Shown one piece after another: positions 53,107-63,053 of a DNA stretch of 64,000 nucleotides. This stretch comes from Asticcacaulis sp. UBA2476 (lineage in GTDB: Bacteria; Pseudomonadota; Alphaproteobacteria; Caulobacterales; Caulobacteraceae): NCBI GenBank assembly GCA_002342035.1, contig DDPE01000035.1:19505-83504 (forward strand). The letters run 5' to 3'. Position 1 is the first letter of the stretch. Every line of letters begins with the position of its first letter. Position numbers and translations under genes: made by a program. Under the pieces are notes generated by a model. That model saw only the letters and a list, made by a program, of their open reading frames with translations. It was not told where the DNA came from and searched no databases.

Positions 53107-54824
53107 GTCGTGACCTTTAGTCTGAGGATGAAGGTCGCCCCGGCACTTGAGCTTTCCGCGCTCAGGTCGCCGCCAAAATCGCGCAAAATATCATGGGCGA
53201 TGACCAACCCCAGCCCCAGCCCCTTGGGCTTGGTCGTCATAAACGGCGTAAATAACTGATCCAGCACTTCGGGTTTGAGGCCGGGGCCATTATCGATGAC
53301 CTTTAGCGTCACCCAATCGTCCGTCACCTCAACCGTCAGGCGCACGGTTGGATTGGGGGTGGCCTCCAGCGCTTCAAAGGCATTTTGCAGCAGGTTGACC
53401 AGTACCTGCTCCAGCCGGATACGCCCGGCCATGACAAGTAGGTCAGACTCAATCGGATCGCAGATCAAAGCCACCCGGTTTTCATGCAGGCGGCTCTGGT
53501 TCAGCAGGATGGATGACGTGACCGTATCCTGCAGCGGTACGGGCTCAACCTCACCCGTGGCTTTGCGCGAAAAGGTGCGTAGCTCACCGGTAATGTGGCC
53601 GATGCGCTCACACATGCGGATGATCTTATCCAGGTTGTCGCTCAGCATCGCCTTGCCGGTTTTGGGGGCGGTTTTGGCGGTGTCCAACAGTTTCACGCTG
53701 GTGTCGGCCAGTATGCGGATAGTGGCTACGGGCTGGTTTATTTCGTGGGCCACACCGGCGGTGATCTGGCCCAGGCTGGCCAGTTTATTGGCCTGAACCA
53801 GATCGGCCTGAAGACTGCTCAGGCGGCGCTCAGCGTCCCGGCGGTCGTGGATTTCCGCCGACAACCGCGCATTGGTGATGCTGATCTCGCGGGTACGGGC
53901 CTCGACATCGCCCTCAAGCCGCTGACGATACTCGGATTCGCGCGCGGCCATTATCGCCCCTTGCGCCTGCCTTAAGCGGACGCGCCGCCACTGCCAGATG
54001 ATGAGCATGCCGATGAACCCCAGCGCCAGCGCCAGCATTAGGGACGCATTGCGCGCCATATCGAGCGCCGGACGGGCGGTGCTTACGACCTGCAATTGCC
54101 AGCCATCGACCGGCACAGCCACCGGGGTCACAAATTCATCCGCGCGCACCGGCGGGCGGGCCTGAAAGCGCAGATCCTGACGGGCGGTGAGCACCACCTT
54201 GCCCGCGCGGTCGGTAACATAGGTCGGTTGCGGTGACTGCGCCCAACTGGCTTCAATCGCGTCAAACTCCATCTTGACGACGACCACCCCGATCGGCTTG
54301 CCGCCATCGATGACGCTGTGGGCCATGTAGAGCCCCGGCTTATGGCTGACGGTGCCAAGCGCGAACTGTTCGGCCACCACGCCGGTCATGGCCTGCCGGA
54401 AATAGGGCCGAAAGCCGTAGTTTTCCCCGACGAATGACACCGGCAAAGCCCAGTTGCTGGCGGCCACGGCCACGCCCCTATCGTCGATCAGATAGATCAC
54501 TGCCCCGCGCGTTTCCTGACGCAGGCGCTCCAGCTTTTGCGAAATGCGCACAAATCGGGCCGGAGCAGGATTGCGCAGGGCGGCCACCACATCGCTGTCG
54601 TCGGCCAGAATAACCGGCACGGCGCGTTGTTTATCCAGCTCACTTTGCAGCACCGCCACCCGCAACTGCGCCGTCACCCGCGCCTCACGTTTCAGGTCAT
54701 CCAGGGCACTGCGTCGGGTCAGGTCATAGGTCGCCAACAGCGCGACGGCGGCCAGCAGCGCACAGCCTATTCCCGCCCACAGAAGCGGGGACGATAGGGC
54801 GATCTTGAGCCGGGGCATATCCAT
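53103..54824 (-). CDS. dctB: C4-dicarboxylate sensor histidine kinase DctB
   Basis: A 573 aa membrane kinase with two membrane helices (about residues 9-30 and 275-295) enclosing a periplasmic double-Cache sensor domain, a coiled coil (about 300-350), a HisKA domain (LASLGQITAGVAHEINQPVA, with the phospho-His) and an ATPase domain (NLLQNAFEAL, DNGPGLKPEV, GLGLGLVIAHDI). Length and layout match DctB. It senses succinate, fumarate or malate and signals to DctD. ATG at 54824 or 54818. Confidence 0.92.
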   Translation of the reverse strand: MDMPRLKIALSSPLLWAGIGCALLAAVALLATYDLTRRSALDDLKREARVTAQLRVAVLQSELDKQRAVPVILADDSDVVAALRNPAPARFVRISQKLERLRQETRGAVIYLIDDRGVAVAASNWALPVSFVGENYGFRPYFRQAMTGVVAEQFALGTVSHKPGLYMAHSVIDGGKPIGVVVVKMEFDAIEASWAQSPQPTYVTDRAGKVVLTARQDLRFQARPPVRADEFVTPVAVPVDGWQLQVVSTARPALDMARNASLMLALALGFIGMLIIWQWRRVRLRQAQGAIMAARESEYRQRLEGDVEARTREISITNARLSAEIHDRRDAERRLSSLQADLVQANKLASLGQITAGVAHEINQPVATIRILADTSVKLLDTAKTAPKTGKAMLSDNLDKIIRMCERIGHITGELRTFSRKATGEVEPVPLQDTVTSSILLNQSRLHENRVALICDPIESDLLVMAGRIRLEQVLVNLLQNAFEALEATPNPTVRLTVEVTDDWVTLKVIDNGPGLKPEVLDQLFTPFMTTKPKGLGLGLVIAHDILRDFGGDLSAESSSAGATFILRLKVTT

Positions 54825-54841
54825 ATCACGATCATACGCTC

Positions 54842-54890
54842 TGGCGGAAAATCGCACAACGAAGATTTAGCGTGTGCGGATTTTCACACA
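54842..54890. promoter_or_regulatory. Probable DctD upstream binding sites
   Basis: TGTGCGGATTTTCACACA (54873-54890) is a dyad close to the rhizobial DctD activator-site pattern. A related site in the other orientation, TGGCGGAAAATCGCAC (54842-54857), lies just before it and overlaps the dctB end of the gap. Both are about 140-190 bases upstream of dctA. The match is by pattern; binding is inferred. Confidence 0.65.
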
Positions 54891-54955
54891 AATATTCAAA
54901 TGAAACACAACAATATTAAACCAATTCAATTCACTAACAAAATTAACCCCTGCAA

Positions 54956-54982
54956 TTGCCGACACACATCACAGGCATAAAC
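54956..54982 (+). promoter_or_regulatory. Candidate housekeeping promoter of dctA
   Basis: TTGCCGA (54956-54962), 12 bases, then GCATAAAC (54975-54982) approximates the Caulobacter sigma-73 pattern (TTGACGS, 10-14 bases, GCTANAWC), with two mismatches in each half. No -24/-12 element with correct spacing was found between dctB and dctA. Confidence 0.45.
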
Positions 54983-55028
54983 TGATCCTTAACAAAAAAT
55001 CGTCCCACACAGGTTGAGGAACATTGCC

Positions 55029-56411
55029 ATGCTTATGTCTACACCTTCCGACACGCTTGCGTCCGCCCCCCCGCCAAAAAAGAGCGGGCCGTTATATACC
55101 CACCTCTATTTTCAGGTGCTGATCGCCATTGCGCTGGGCGCGGCCATTGGTCACTTTTATCCGCAGACCGGCGAAGCGCTCAAACCGCTGGGCGATGGTT
55201 TCATCAAGCTGGTTAAGATGATCATCTCCCCGGTCATTTTTCTGACCATCGTCACCGGCATTGCGGGCATGGGCTCACTCAAAGGGGTGGGCTCGGTCAC
55301 CGCCAAGGCGTTTGGTTACTTCCTGACCTTTTCGACGCTGGCCCTGATTGTCGGCCTGATCGTCGCCAATGTGGTTCAGCCCGGGCACGGCATGAATATC
55401 GACCCGGCCACCCTGCACGACGCCAAGGTCGATGAATATGCCGCCAAGGCCCATGACTCGACCCTGATCGGGTTTGTGATGGGCATTATCCCCACCACCT
55501 TCACCTCGGCCTTTGTCGACGGCAACATCCTGCAGGTGCTGTTTATCGCCATACTATTTGGGATTTCGCTGATCTTTATCGGCGAAAAAGCCAAGCCGCT
55601 GGTCAACATGCTGGAAACCCTCAGCCACGCCGTGTTCCGTATGGTCCATATCCTGATGAAGGCCGCGCCCATCGGTGCGTTCGGCGCCTTTGCCTTCACC
55701 ATCGGCAAGTATGGTATCGCCTCGATCGTTAATCTGGCAGCGCTGGTCGGCACATTTTATGCGACCTCAGCCCTGTTCGTCATCGTCATTCTGGGCGCGG
55801 TCTGTGCGGCCAACGGTTTCTCGATCTTTAAGCTGATCGGCTATCTTAAGGCCGAACTGCTGCTGGTCTTAGGCACCTCATCATCAGAATCAGCCCTGCC
55901 GAGCCTGATGGAAAAGATGGAGCAGGCGGGCTGTAAGCGCTCCGTCGTGGGTCTGGTCGTGCCGACCGGCTATTCGTTCAATCTGGATGGCACCAATATC
56001 TACATGACGCTGGCGGCCCTGTTTATCGCTCAGGCCACCAACACCCACCTGACGCTTGAGCAGCAACTATTGCTGCTGTCGGTCGCCATGCTGTCGTCCA
56101 AGGGCGCTGCGGGTGTGACCGGGGCTGGTTTCATAACGCTGGCGGCCACCCTGTCGGTCGTCCCTACCGTACCCATCGCCGGTATGGCCATTATCTTAGG
56201 GGTTGACCGCTTCATGTCGGAGTGCCGTTCGCTGACCAACTTCATCGGCAATGCGGTGGCCACGGTCGTTGTCAGTCGCTGGGAAAAGTCGGTCGATATG
56301 GACACCTTCCGCGCGGCCCTCAACGGCCAACCGGTGATCGAAGCCGAGCCGGTTCTGGCGATCCACGGTGCCCCCGCCGGTGTGCAACTGGGTGAAAAAA
56401 GCGCGGATTAA
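55029..56411 (+). CDS. dctA: C4-dicarboxylate transporter DctA
   Basis: A 460 aa sodium/proton-dicarboxylate symporter of the glutamate-transporter fold, importing succinate, fumarate and malate. It has eight membrane helices plus two re-entrant loops; the signature serine loop is [19 protein letters not shown] and the substrate site is in [19 protein letters not shown]. The ATG at 55029 follows GAGGA. Regulated by the divergent dctB-dctD pair. Followed after 44 bases by a TorF-type porin gene. Confidence 0.96.
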   Translation: MLMSTPSDTLASAPPPKKSGPLYTHLYFQVLIAIALGAAIGHFYPQTGEALKPLGDGFIKLVKMIISPVIFLTIVTGIAGMGSLKGVGSVTAKAFGYFLTFSTLALIVGLIVANVVQPGHGMNIDPATLHDAKVDEYAAKAHDSTLIGFVMGIIPTTFTSAFVDGNILQVLFIAILFGISLIFIGEKAKPLVNMLETLSHAVFRMVHILMKAAPIGAFGAFAFTIGKYGIASIVNLAALVGTFYATSALFVIVILGAVCAANGFSIFKLIGYLKAELLLVLGTSSSESALPSLMEKMEQAGCKRSVVGLVVPTGYSFNLDGTNIYMTLAALFIAQATNTHLTLEQQLLLLSVAMLSSKGAAGVTGAGFITLAATLSVVPTVPIAGMAIILGVDRFMSECRSLTNFIGNAVATVVVSRWEKSVDMDTFRAALNGQPVIEAEPVLAIHGAPAGVQLGEKSAD

Positions 56412-56455
56412 TCCCAGCCTCGTTCCAATCATAAAAAATATCTCAGGAGGAAACC

Positions 56456-57154
56456 ATGTCGGTTTCAATCAAGGCTACCGCTTTATCTACAGCCATCGCC
56501 GTTCTGGCCCTACCCCTGTCCGTTCAGGCCGAGACGCTTAAATTTTCAGGTGAGGTCAAGGTCTTAACCGACGGCATCTATCGCGGAGTCAGCCAAACCG
56601 AAGGTCTGCCGCAATATATCGCCGGAGCGCAGGTCGCCTACGGTAAGGTCTTTGTCGGCACCCTGTTCAAGTCCATGCGCGACCGCACCACCGGCGTCGA
56701 TAATCAAACTCAGGCCCTCATCGGCTACAAAACCAAGGTCAAGGGCGTCGATGTCACGGCCCGCGCCATCTATAAGCAATATAATGGCGTGCGCCCCGGT
56801 ATCGACGATGAATTCATGGAATATGACGTTAATCTGGGCCGCAAATTGTCGGATAAGCTGACTGGCAAACTCAATCTGGCCTATAGCCCTGACAACTACG
56901 GCAACCGCGCCAAGCAGGCTAACTTTGTTGAGATCGGCGTCGATTATAAGCTGACCCCGCGCCTGAGCTTGCAGGCCGCCAACGGTTTTCGCCATGTCGA
57001 GAACGGCACGGACTACACCAGCTATCTGGCCGGTGCGACCTATGCGGTCACCAAGACCCTGAACGCCAGCCTGACCTATACCCATACCGATAAAGCGGAT
57101 TTAGGCGACAAATACGGCGACGCCACCTTCATCACCCTGTCGAAAAAATTCTGA
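56456..57154 (+). CDS. TorF family putative outer-membrane porin
   Basis: A 232 aa beta-barrel protein with a signal peptide (residues 1-25) and the family start GEVKVLTDGIYRGVSQTEG; it ends in Phe (ATFITLSKKF) as outer-membrane barrels do. The GGAGG site is strong. It sits directly behind dctA, so it may let dicarboxylates cross the outer membrane. That link is by position only. Confidence 0.88.
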   Translation: MSVSIKATALSTAIAVLALPLSVQAETLKFSGEVKVLTDGIYRGVSQTEGLPQYIAGAQVAYGKVFVGTLFKSMRDRTTGVDNQTQALIGYKTKVKGVDVTARAIYKQYNGVRPGIDDEFMEYDVNLGRKLSDKLTGKLNLAYSPDNYGNRAKQANFVEIGVDYKLTPRLSLQAANGFRHVENGTDYTSYLAGATYAVTKTLNASLTYTHTDKADLGDKYGDATFITLSKKF

Positions 57155-57223
57155 TCCCTCCGCGCCGCCGCCCTCATTTCATGATAATCAGGCCCCAATC
57201 CTGATCCGTGAAGAGGTGCTGCG

Positions 57224-57928
57224 GTGCGTCGTCTTATTGTTCTGAGTTTGGTTGCCCTATGCGTGTTGGCCCTGACCGGGCTTGGTGTGTGGCAAGTGCA
57301 ACGGCTGATGTGGAAAAATGCGCTGATTACCGCCGTCAATGAACGCACGCAAAGCCCGCCTTTGGCGCTTGAGGCCGACGCCGGTGATTGGCCCGCCCTC
57401 ACCCAAGACAGAGACGAATATCGCCGCGTCACCGTGACGGGGCAGTTCCTCCACGACAAAGAAGTGCAGGTCTATGCCCTGACCGAAGCCGGGGCCGGCT
57501 ACTGGGTCATGACGCCGCTGGTGACCGATAGCGGCACTACCATCTTCATCAACCGCGGCTATGTGCCGACCGAACGGCGCGATCCGGCGACGCGCGCTGA
57601 GTGGCAAATGTCCGGCCCGGTCACGGTCAACGGCCTTGCGCGCATGTCTCAGGATAAGGGCTGGCTGTTTTTGCCGCCAAATGATCCGGCGGGTGAGCAA
57701 TGGTCCCTGCGCGACACAAAGCAAATGGCCAATGCGCGGGGCCTTGGCCATGTGGCTGATTATTTTGTTGATGCAGACGCTTCACCGATTACCGGCGGAT
57801 GGCCCAAAGGCGGCATGACCGTGGTGAAATTCACCAACAACCACCTGTCCTATGCTCTCACTTGGTTTGCCATGGCGGCGTTTCTGGCGGGGTTCACGGT
57901 GTGGTGGTTGCGTCGCCCAAAAACCTAG
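57224..57928 (+). CDS. SURF1 family oxidase assembly protein
   Basis: SURF1 helps insert haem into haem-copper oxidases. The 234 aa product has one membrane helix at each end (about residues 4-22 and 208-226), the family motif GVWQVQRLMWKNALI, and the tail FTNNHLSYALTWFAMA. GTG start at 57224 preceded by AGAGG. It lies upstream of the cyo operon on the same strand, separated by one minus-strand gene, so it may serve that oxidase. Confidence 0.9.
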   Translation: MRRLIVLSLVALCVLALTGLGVWQVQRLMWKNALITAVNERTQSPPLALEADAGDWPALTQDRDEYRRVTVTGQFLHDKEVQVYALTEAGAGYWVMTPLVTDSGTTIFINRGYVPTERRDPATRAEWQMSGPVTVNGLARMSQDKGWLFLPPNDPAGEQWSLRDTKQMANARGLGHVADYFVDADASPITGGWPKGGMTVVKFTNNHLSYALTWFAMAAFLAGFTVWWLRRPKT

Positions 57929-57938
57929 GCCCAAAATT

Positions 57939-58373
57939 TTAGGCTTTTGCCGACTGAAACCAGTTCATCAGGCGGTCTTCGTTGCGCGCCATGATCGCCA
58001 GATGCAGGCGGCGGAACGGCCCGTTCATCATCTCAAGCGAGACATCGAACATCCCAAAGCCCGGACGGGGAGCGGCCGCGGCCACGACGATATCCTTGCG
58101 CGGAATGGCGATATCGAGCAGGACGCCCTGATATTCCAGACGGTCTTCGAACACGCGCAATTCACAGCGCCACAGCACCGGCACCACGAACAAAGCGATG
58201 CTGACCGGAATCATGCCCAGAACAATGCCGGAAAACTGCGTCAGAACCGAATCCCCGGCCATGTAGCCATTCGCCATCAACAGCACGCCTGCGACAATTT
58301 GCAGCATAGCGGCAACAAACAGCCCGGTCTTTACGATGATACCAAAACGGTAGGTGTGCAACGGCTCAGTCAT
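57939..58373 (-). CDS. Hypothetical two-helix membrane protein, 144 aa
   Basis: A small membrane protein with two hydrophobic segments (about residues 14-36 and 44-70) and a soluble tail resembling a PH-like or DUF fold; I do not recognise it. The ATG at 58373 follows AGGAGA. It is convergent with SURF1 and divergent from cyoA. Confidence 0.7.
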   Translation of the reverse strand: MTEPLHTYRFGIIVKTGLFVAAMLQIVAGVLLMANGYMAGDSVLTQFSGIVLGMIPVSIALFVVPVLWRCELRVFEDRLEYQGVLLDIAIPRKDIVVAAAAPRPGFGMFDVSLEMMNGPFRRLHLAIMARNEDRLMNWFQSAKA

Positions 58374-58679
58374 TACGCTTCTCCTGTGCGACGCCAAAAT
58401 TTCACATTAGCGTCAGTTTTCATATAGTTGGGGTAGAACAAGCGTTTGCGCAAGTAAAATATGCGACAATTTGACCCATATGTCAGTTATTTTATATGCG
58501 CCGCACAGCCACCGCTCCACTTTTTTACATAAGTGACGAATTTTGCTGCGAAATTATTTCACCGCCCCATGCTGCACCTGCGACATTTTGCCTATTGCCA
58601 TCGCGCAGAATTTCATTAGTACGCAAGCACTTTGACATTTAAAACCTCCTCTTTGAGGAGACAGCCTCGGTGAATATCT
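58374..58679. promoter_or_regulatory. cyo operon upstream region
   Basis: This gap holds a TTGAC-N6-GTCAG dyad near 58476 that resembles, but does not match, Fnr/FixK sites. It also holds a hairpin CTCCTC-ttt-GAGGAG at 58646-58660 in which the only good ribosome-binding site (GAGGAG) is paired. That site is nine bases before a GTG at 58670 that opens a 10-codon leader frame (58670-58702, MNICVLTLSR then stop). This may be translational control, or a sign that cyoA's true start differs from 58680. Confidence 0.45.
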
Positions 58680-59741
58680 GTGTCCTTACCCTGTCCCGTT
58701 AAGTGTGCTGGAACCGCCCAATCCGTCATCCGCAGAACATTGGGTGCCTCGCTGATCATTCTGGCCGCCGTATCCTTAAGCGGCTGCGAGATGGCCCTGA
58801 TGGACCCCAAGGGCCCGATTGGTTTGCAACAAAAGGACCTGATTATTCTGGCGACCCTGCTCATGATGATTCCGGTCGTTCCGGTTATCGTCATGACCAT
58901 CTGGTTTGCCTACCGCTACCGCGCCTCCAATGACAGGGCGACATACGACCCGAATTTTGAGCACTCCAACCGCATCGAAGCTGTGGTGTGGGCCGTGCCG
59001 ACCCTGATCATCATTGCACTCGGCACCGTGACCTGGATCACCACCCACCAGCTTGACCCGCACAAAAAGATCGAAGCCGCCGCCGACCGCAGCCATATCG
59101 CCCCGATCGAGATCGAAGTTGTCGCCATGGACTGGAAGTGGCTGTTCATCTATCCGCAGTACGGCATCGCTACGGTCAACGAAATGGCCATGCCGGTAGG
59201 CGTGCCGGTGCATTTCAAGATCACCTCGGCCAGCGTGATGAACTCTTTCTTCATCCCGCAACTGGGCAGCCAGATCTATGCCATGAGCGGCATGGAAACC
59301 AAGCTGTCGCTGCGCGCCGACCATGCCGGTGCCTATGACGGCATTTCGGCCAACTATTCCGGCAATGGCTTTGCCCATATGCGCTTTAAGGCCAAGGCCA
59401 TGACCGACGCCCAATTCGAAGCCTGGATCGCCAGTGCCAAAACCTCGGCCCAGTCGCTCGACACCGTCGCCTATAAGACCCTGAACCAAAAGAACGTCGC
59501 CCCACAGCCGCTCTATTTTGCCGCGGTTGAGCCGCTAATGTTCAACAAGGTTCTGAATGGTTGCGCCGAGGGCGGCCTGTGCCGCGACGACGCGCACAAC
59601 ATGGCCGTCATGAAGAAACTGGCCCCCAATGCCGAAGAGTGCGAAGACCCGAAGCTGGCGGCCGCGACGGGCCAAAGCGTCAAAGGTGCTAAACCCATCG
59701 GCAACGTCGCCTTCAAAGATAACGCTACCCCGGCCAGCTAA
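58680..59741 (+). CDS. cyoA: Cytochrome bo3 ubiquinol oxidase subunit II
   Basis: CyoA is the quinol-oxidising-site subunit of a haem-copper oxidase. The 353 aa product has a lipobox (LSGC, about Cys36), two membrane helices (about residues 50-75 and 97-117) and a cupredoxin domain (about 135-250, MNSFFIPQLGSQIYAMSGM) without the CuA ligands, so it is a quinol rather than a cytochrome c oxidase. C-terminus is longer than in E. coli. The GTG at 58680 lacks a good ribosome-binding site, so the start is uncertain. First gene of cyoABCD. Confidence 0.92.
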   Translation: MSLPCPVKCAGTAQSVIRRTLGASLIILAAVSLSGCEMALMDPKGPIGLQQKDLIILATLLMMIPVVPVIVMTIWFAYRYRASNDRATYDPNFEHSNRIEAVVWAVPTLIIIALGTVTWITTHQLDPHKKIEAAADRSHIAPIEIEVVAMDWKWLFIYPQYGIATVNEMAMPVGVPVHFKITSASVMNSFFIPQLGSQIYAMSGMETKLSLRADHAGAYDGISANYSGNGFAHMRFKAKAMTDAQFEAWIASAKTSAQSLDTVAYKTLNQKNVAPQPLYFAAVEPLMFNKVLNGCAEGGLCRDDAHNMAVMKKLAPNAEECEDPKLAAATGQSVKGAKPIGNVAFKDNATPAS

Positions 59742-59822
59742 TCCTTAAGAACCGACAAAAGCGGCCGGGCAACCGGTCGTCTTCATACTAACTGTACCTT
59801 CTTTTCTGAAGTGATGTAACTC

Positions 59823-61847
59823 ATGTCCAGCCCTGTCGCCGAACTTCACGAAGATCCGCTTCTTCGCTTTATCTTCGGTAAACTCGATATCAATTCCGTG
59901 CCCTGGCACGACCCCATCATCATGGGTGCCGGTTTCGGCATGGTCAGCGCCGCCGTGATCGTAATCGGGCTGACCACCTATTTCAAAAAATGGGGCTATG
60001 TCTGGTCAGAATGGCTGACCAGCGTCGACCACAAAAAGATCGGGGTGATGTATGTCATTCTGGCGCTGATCATGCTGTTGCGCGGTTTTGCCGACGCCCT
60101 GATGATGCGCGCCCAGCAGGCCTTGGCATCGGCAGGCGGCGCAGGTTATCTGCCGCCCGATCACTTCGACCAGATCTTTACCGCCCACGGCGTGATCATG
60201 ATCTTCTTTGTGGCCATGCCGCTGGTGATTGGCCTGATGAACATCATCATGCCGCTTCAGATCGGCGCGCGTGACGTGGCCTTCCCGTACCTGAACTCTT
60301 TGAGCTTCTGGTTCACGGTCGCAGGGGCCATTCTGGTCAACGTCTCTTTGGTGGTGGGTGAATTTGCCCATACTGGCTGGCTGGCCTATGCGCCGTTGTC
60401 GGGGATAGAATTCTCGCCCGGTGTCGGGGTCGACTACTATCTATGGGCGCTGCAGATATCGGGGCTTGGGACGACGCTGTCCGGTGTCAACCTGATCGCG
60501 ACCATCTTTAAAATGCGCGCGCCGGGTATGACCCTGATGCGTATGCCGATCTTTACCTGGACGTCGCTGGCCGCCAACATCCTGATCGTGGCCGCCTTCC
60601 CGATCCTGACTGTGACGCTGGCCCTGCTGACGCTCGATCGTTATCTGGGCATGCACTTCTTCACCAATGACGGCGGCGGCAATGCCATGCTGTACGTCAA
60701 CCTGATCTGGGCGTGGGGCCATCCGGAAGTCTATATCCTTGTGCTGCCGGCCTTTGGCATTTTCTCGGAAATCGTGGCGACCTTCTCGCGCAAGCGCCTG
60801 TTTGGTTATGACGGCATGGTCTATGCGACCATGTGTATCGCTCTGCTGTCGTTCCTTGTGTGGCTTCACCACTTCTTCACGATGGGCGCAGGTGCCGACG
60901 TCAATGCCTTCTTTGGCATCACCACCATGATCATCTCCATCCCGACCGGGGTGAAGGTGTTCAACTGGCTGTTCACCATGTATCGCGGCCGGGTGCGCCT
61001 CGAACTGCCGATGCTGTGGACGCTGGGCTTTATCATCACCTTCGTCATCGGGGGGGCCACCGGCGTCATGCTGGCCATTCCGGGCGCAGACTTCGTGCTG
61101 CACAACTCGGTGTTCCTGATCGCCCACTTCCACAACGTCATTATCGGCGGTGTGCTGTTTGGCTGTATCGCGGGCCTGAACTACTGGTTCCCCAAGGCGT
61201 TCGGCTTTAGGCTGCACACCGGTCTGGGCAAGGTCTCGTTCTGGTGCTGGCTGATCGGCTTTTACGTGGCCTTCATGCCGCTCTATGTGCTGGGCCTGAT
61301 GGGCATGACCCGCCGCCTGAGCCACATGGATAACCCCATCTGGCAACAGTACCTGATCGTGGCCGCGGTCGGTGCCCTGATCATCGCCGTCGGTATCGCG
61401 GCTCAGATCGCTCAGATCGTGTGGAGCGTCATCAAGCGCGATGAGTTGCGCGACGAAACCGGCGATCCGTGGGACGGACGCACGCTGGAATGGGCGACCT
61501 CCTCGCCGCCGCCGTTCTATAACTTTGCGGTGACGCCGGCGATCGGCAACCACGACTCGTTCTGGGACGCCAAGCAAACCGGTCAGGCATACGTTCAGCC
61601 GGACAGCTATGCGCCGATCCACATGCCGCGCAATACCGCCACCGGTCTGCTGATCGGCCTGATCAGCGTACCGCTCGGCTTTGCCCTGATCTGGCATATC
61701 TGGTGGCTGGCCATCGCATCGTTTGTGGCCATGGTCGGTATCGCCATTGCCCATACCTTCAACGAAGACCGCGACTATTATGTGCAGCCGGATGAGATCA
61801 AGGCGATCGAAGACGCGCGCTTCGCCAAACTCAAGACGGAGGCGTAA
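59823..61847 (+). CDS. cyoB: Cytochrome bo3 ubiquinol oxidase subunit I
   Basis: CyoB carries haem b, the haem-copper centre and proton channels. The 674 aa product has about 14 membrane helices, the CuB and Tyr motif [23 protein letters not shown], and the haem-ligand region [11 protein letters not shown]. Length fits CyoB. ATG at 59823. Followed by cyoC after 3 bases. Confidence 0.97.
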   Translation: MSSPVAELHEDPLLRFIFGKLDINSVPWHDPIIMGAGFGMVSAAVIVIGLTTYFKKWGYVWSEWLTSVDHKKIGVMYVILALIMLLRGFADALMMRAQQALASAGGAGYLPPDHFDQIFTAHGVIMIFFVAMPLVIGLMNIIMPLQIGARDVAFPYLNSLSFWFTVAGAILVNVSLVVGEFAHTGWLAYAPLSGIEFSPGVGVDYYLWALQISGLGTTLSGVNLIATIFKMRAPGMTLMRMPIFTWTSLAANILIVAAFPILTVTLALLTLDRYLGMHFFTNDGGGNAMLYVNLIWAWGHPEVYILVLPAFGIFSEIVATFSRKRLFGYDGMVYATMCIALLSFLVWLHHFFTMGAGADVNAFFGITTMIISIPTGVKVFNWLFTMYRGRVRLELPMLWTLGFIITFVIGGATGVMLAIPGADFVLHNSVFLIAHFHNVIIGGVLFGCIAGLNYWFPKAFGFRLHTGLGKVSFWCWLIGFYVAFMPLYVLGLMGMTRRLSHMDNPIWQQYLIVAAVGALIIAVGIAAQIAQIVWSVIKRDELRDETGDPWDGRTLEWATSSPPPFYNFAVTPAIGNHDSFWDAKQTGQAYVQPDSYAPIHMPRNTATGLLIGLISVPLGFALIWHIWWLAIASFVAMVGIAIAHTFNEDRDYYVQPDEIKAIEDARFAKLKTEA

Positions 61848-61850
61848 TCC

Positions 61851-62528
61851 ATGAGCCCTCATCCCGCTAATCCCCCCGCGAATCCCGTAGACGCCCTGAA
61901 GGACGAACTGAAGTCCGCCTACGACCATAACCCCAACGACGCCCACGACACGGACGATCACCACCATCAGGACGAAGCCGCCAAGGTTACCCTTGGGTTC
62001 TGGATATACCTGATGAGTGATTGCCTGATCTTTGCGACCCTGTTTGCCACCTTCGCGGTGCTGAAAGACGCAACCGCGGGCGGGCCAAACGGCCGGGAAC
62101 TGTTTGACCTCAGCTTCGTGGCCTTTGAAACGGCGTTGCTGTTGCTGTCGTCCCTGACCTTTGGCCTGTCGATGATTTCGATGCAGGCCAATAAACTCAA
62201 AGGCACGATCGGCTGGCTGGCCGTGACCGGACTGTTGGGTCTGGGCTTCATGGGCATGGAAATCTATGAGTTCAACCACCTGATCCACGAAGGCGCAGGC
62301 CCCGACCGTTCGGCGTTCCTGTCGGCCTTCTTCACCCTGGTCGGCACCCACGGCCTGCACGTCACGTCGGGCCTTGTGTGGATGGGTGTGATGTTCGTTC
62401 ACCTCTTCCGCCGCGGCCTTACCCCCGCCAACCGCATCCGCATGATGGAGCTGAGCCTGTTTTGGCACTTCCTCGACATCATCTGGATCGGCGTTTTCAG
62501 CATCGTTTACCTCATGGGAGCCGCCTGA
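61851..62528 (+). CDS. cyoC: Cytochrome bo3 ubiquinol oxidase subunit III
   Basis: A 225 aa five-helix membrane subunit. It begins with a Pro/Asn/His-rich cytosolic stretch (about residues 1-40), then helices including [20 protein letters not shown], and ends with [20 protein letters not shown]. The stop overlaps the cyoD start as TGATG. Confidence 0.95.
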   Translation: MSPHPANPPANPVDALKDELKSAYDHNPNDAHDTDDHHHQDEAAKVTLGFWIYLMSDCLIFATLFATFAVLKDATAGGPNGRELFDLSFVAFETALLLLSSLTFGLSMISMQANKLKGTIGWLAVTGLLGLGFMGMEIYEFNHLIHEGAGPDRSAFLSAFFTLVGTHGLHVTSGLVWMGVMFVHLFRRGLTPANRIRMMELSLFWHFLDIIWIGVFSIVYLMGAA

Positions 62529-62965
62529 TGCACATCCCTGATAAGCCCACCCTGCACAAAGCCAAAGACCCACACACGGAACTGGCCGACCATCACGCGG
62601 TCGATCATCTCAAAAAAGATGACCACGGTCACGATCATGGCGCCAGCCACGGTTCGGTAAAGTCCTATCTGATCGGTTTTGCGCTGTCGGTTATTCTGAC
62701 GGCCATCCCGTTCGCCCTGACCATGATGAAGGTCCTGCCGTCCCAGATGCTGGTGCCAGTGATCCTGATCCTCGGCGTCGTGCAGATTCTTGTACACCTG
62801 CACTATTTCCTGCACATGGACACCTCCTCTAGTCAGGTCTGGAACAATGCCGCCTTCGTGTTCACGGCGATTATTCTGGGCATACTGATCATCGGGACGA
62901 TCTGGGTCATGACCCACCTCAACCACAATATGCACCCCGGCATGATGGGCGGGGGCATGGGTTAA
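62528..62965 (+). CDS. cyoD: Cytochrome bo3 ubiquinol oxidase subunit IV
   Basis: A 145 aa small subunit with three membrane helices (about residues 54-75, 82-103 and 113-133; core VPVILILGVVQILVHLHYFL). The N-terminal 45 residues are unusually rich in His and Asp (HHAVDHLKKDDHGHDHGASH), and the C-terminus ends GMMGGGMG; both could bind copper or another metal. Last gene of cyoABCD; cyoE is not in the window. Confidence 0.93.
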   Translation: MHIPDKPTLHKAKDPHTELADHHAVDHLKKDDHGHDHGASHGSVKSYLIGFALSVILTAIPFALTMMKVLPSQMLVPVILILGVVQILVHLHYFLHMDTSSSQVWNNAAFVFTAIILGILIIGTIWVMTHLNHNMHPGMMGGGMG

Positions 62966-62990
62966 AACCCGTACTATTGTGATAATTTCA

Positions 62991-63022
62991 GAGCGCTGCC
63001 GGTTTCGGCAGCGCTCTTTTTT
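62991..63022 (+). terminator. Rho-independent terminator of cyoABCD
   Basis: GAGCGCTGCCG (62991-63001) pairs with CGGCAGCGCTC (63006-63016) around GTTT, followed by six T. A textbook terminator 26 bases after the cyoD stop. Confidence 0.95.
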
Positions 63023-63053
63023 CGCCTTGAAGTCACGTGTTAAATCGGCTCAG

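Noticed and set aside
58470..58490. Fnr/FixK site before cyoA
   Set aside because: The TTGAC...GTCAG halves are six bases apart, not the four needed for that family.
60441..62573. A 710-codon open frame antisense to cyoB and cyoC
   Set aside because: It lies exactly opposite well-identified oxidase genes; its composition (rich in His, Arg, Gln, Gly) is that of a reverse-strand shadow in GC-rich DNA.
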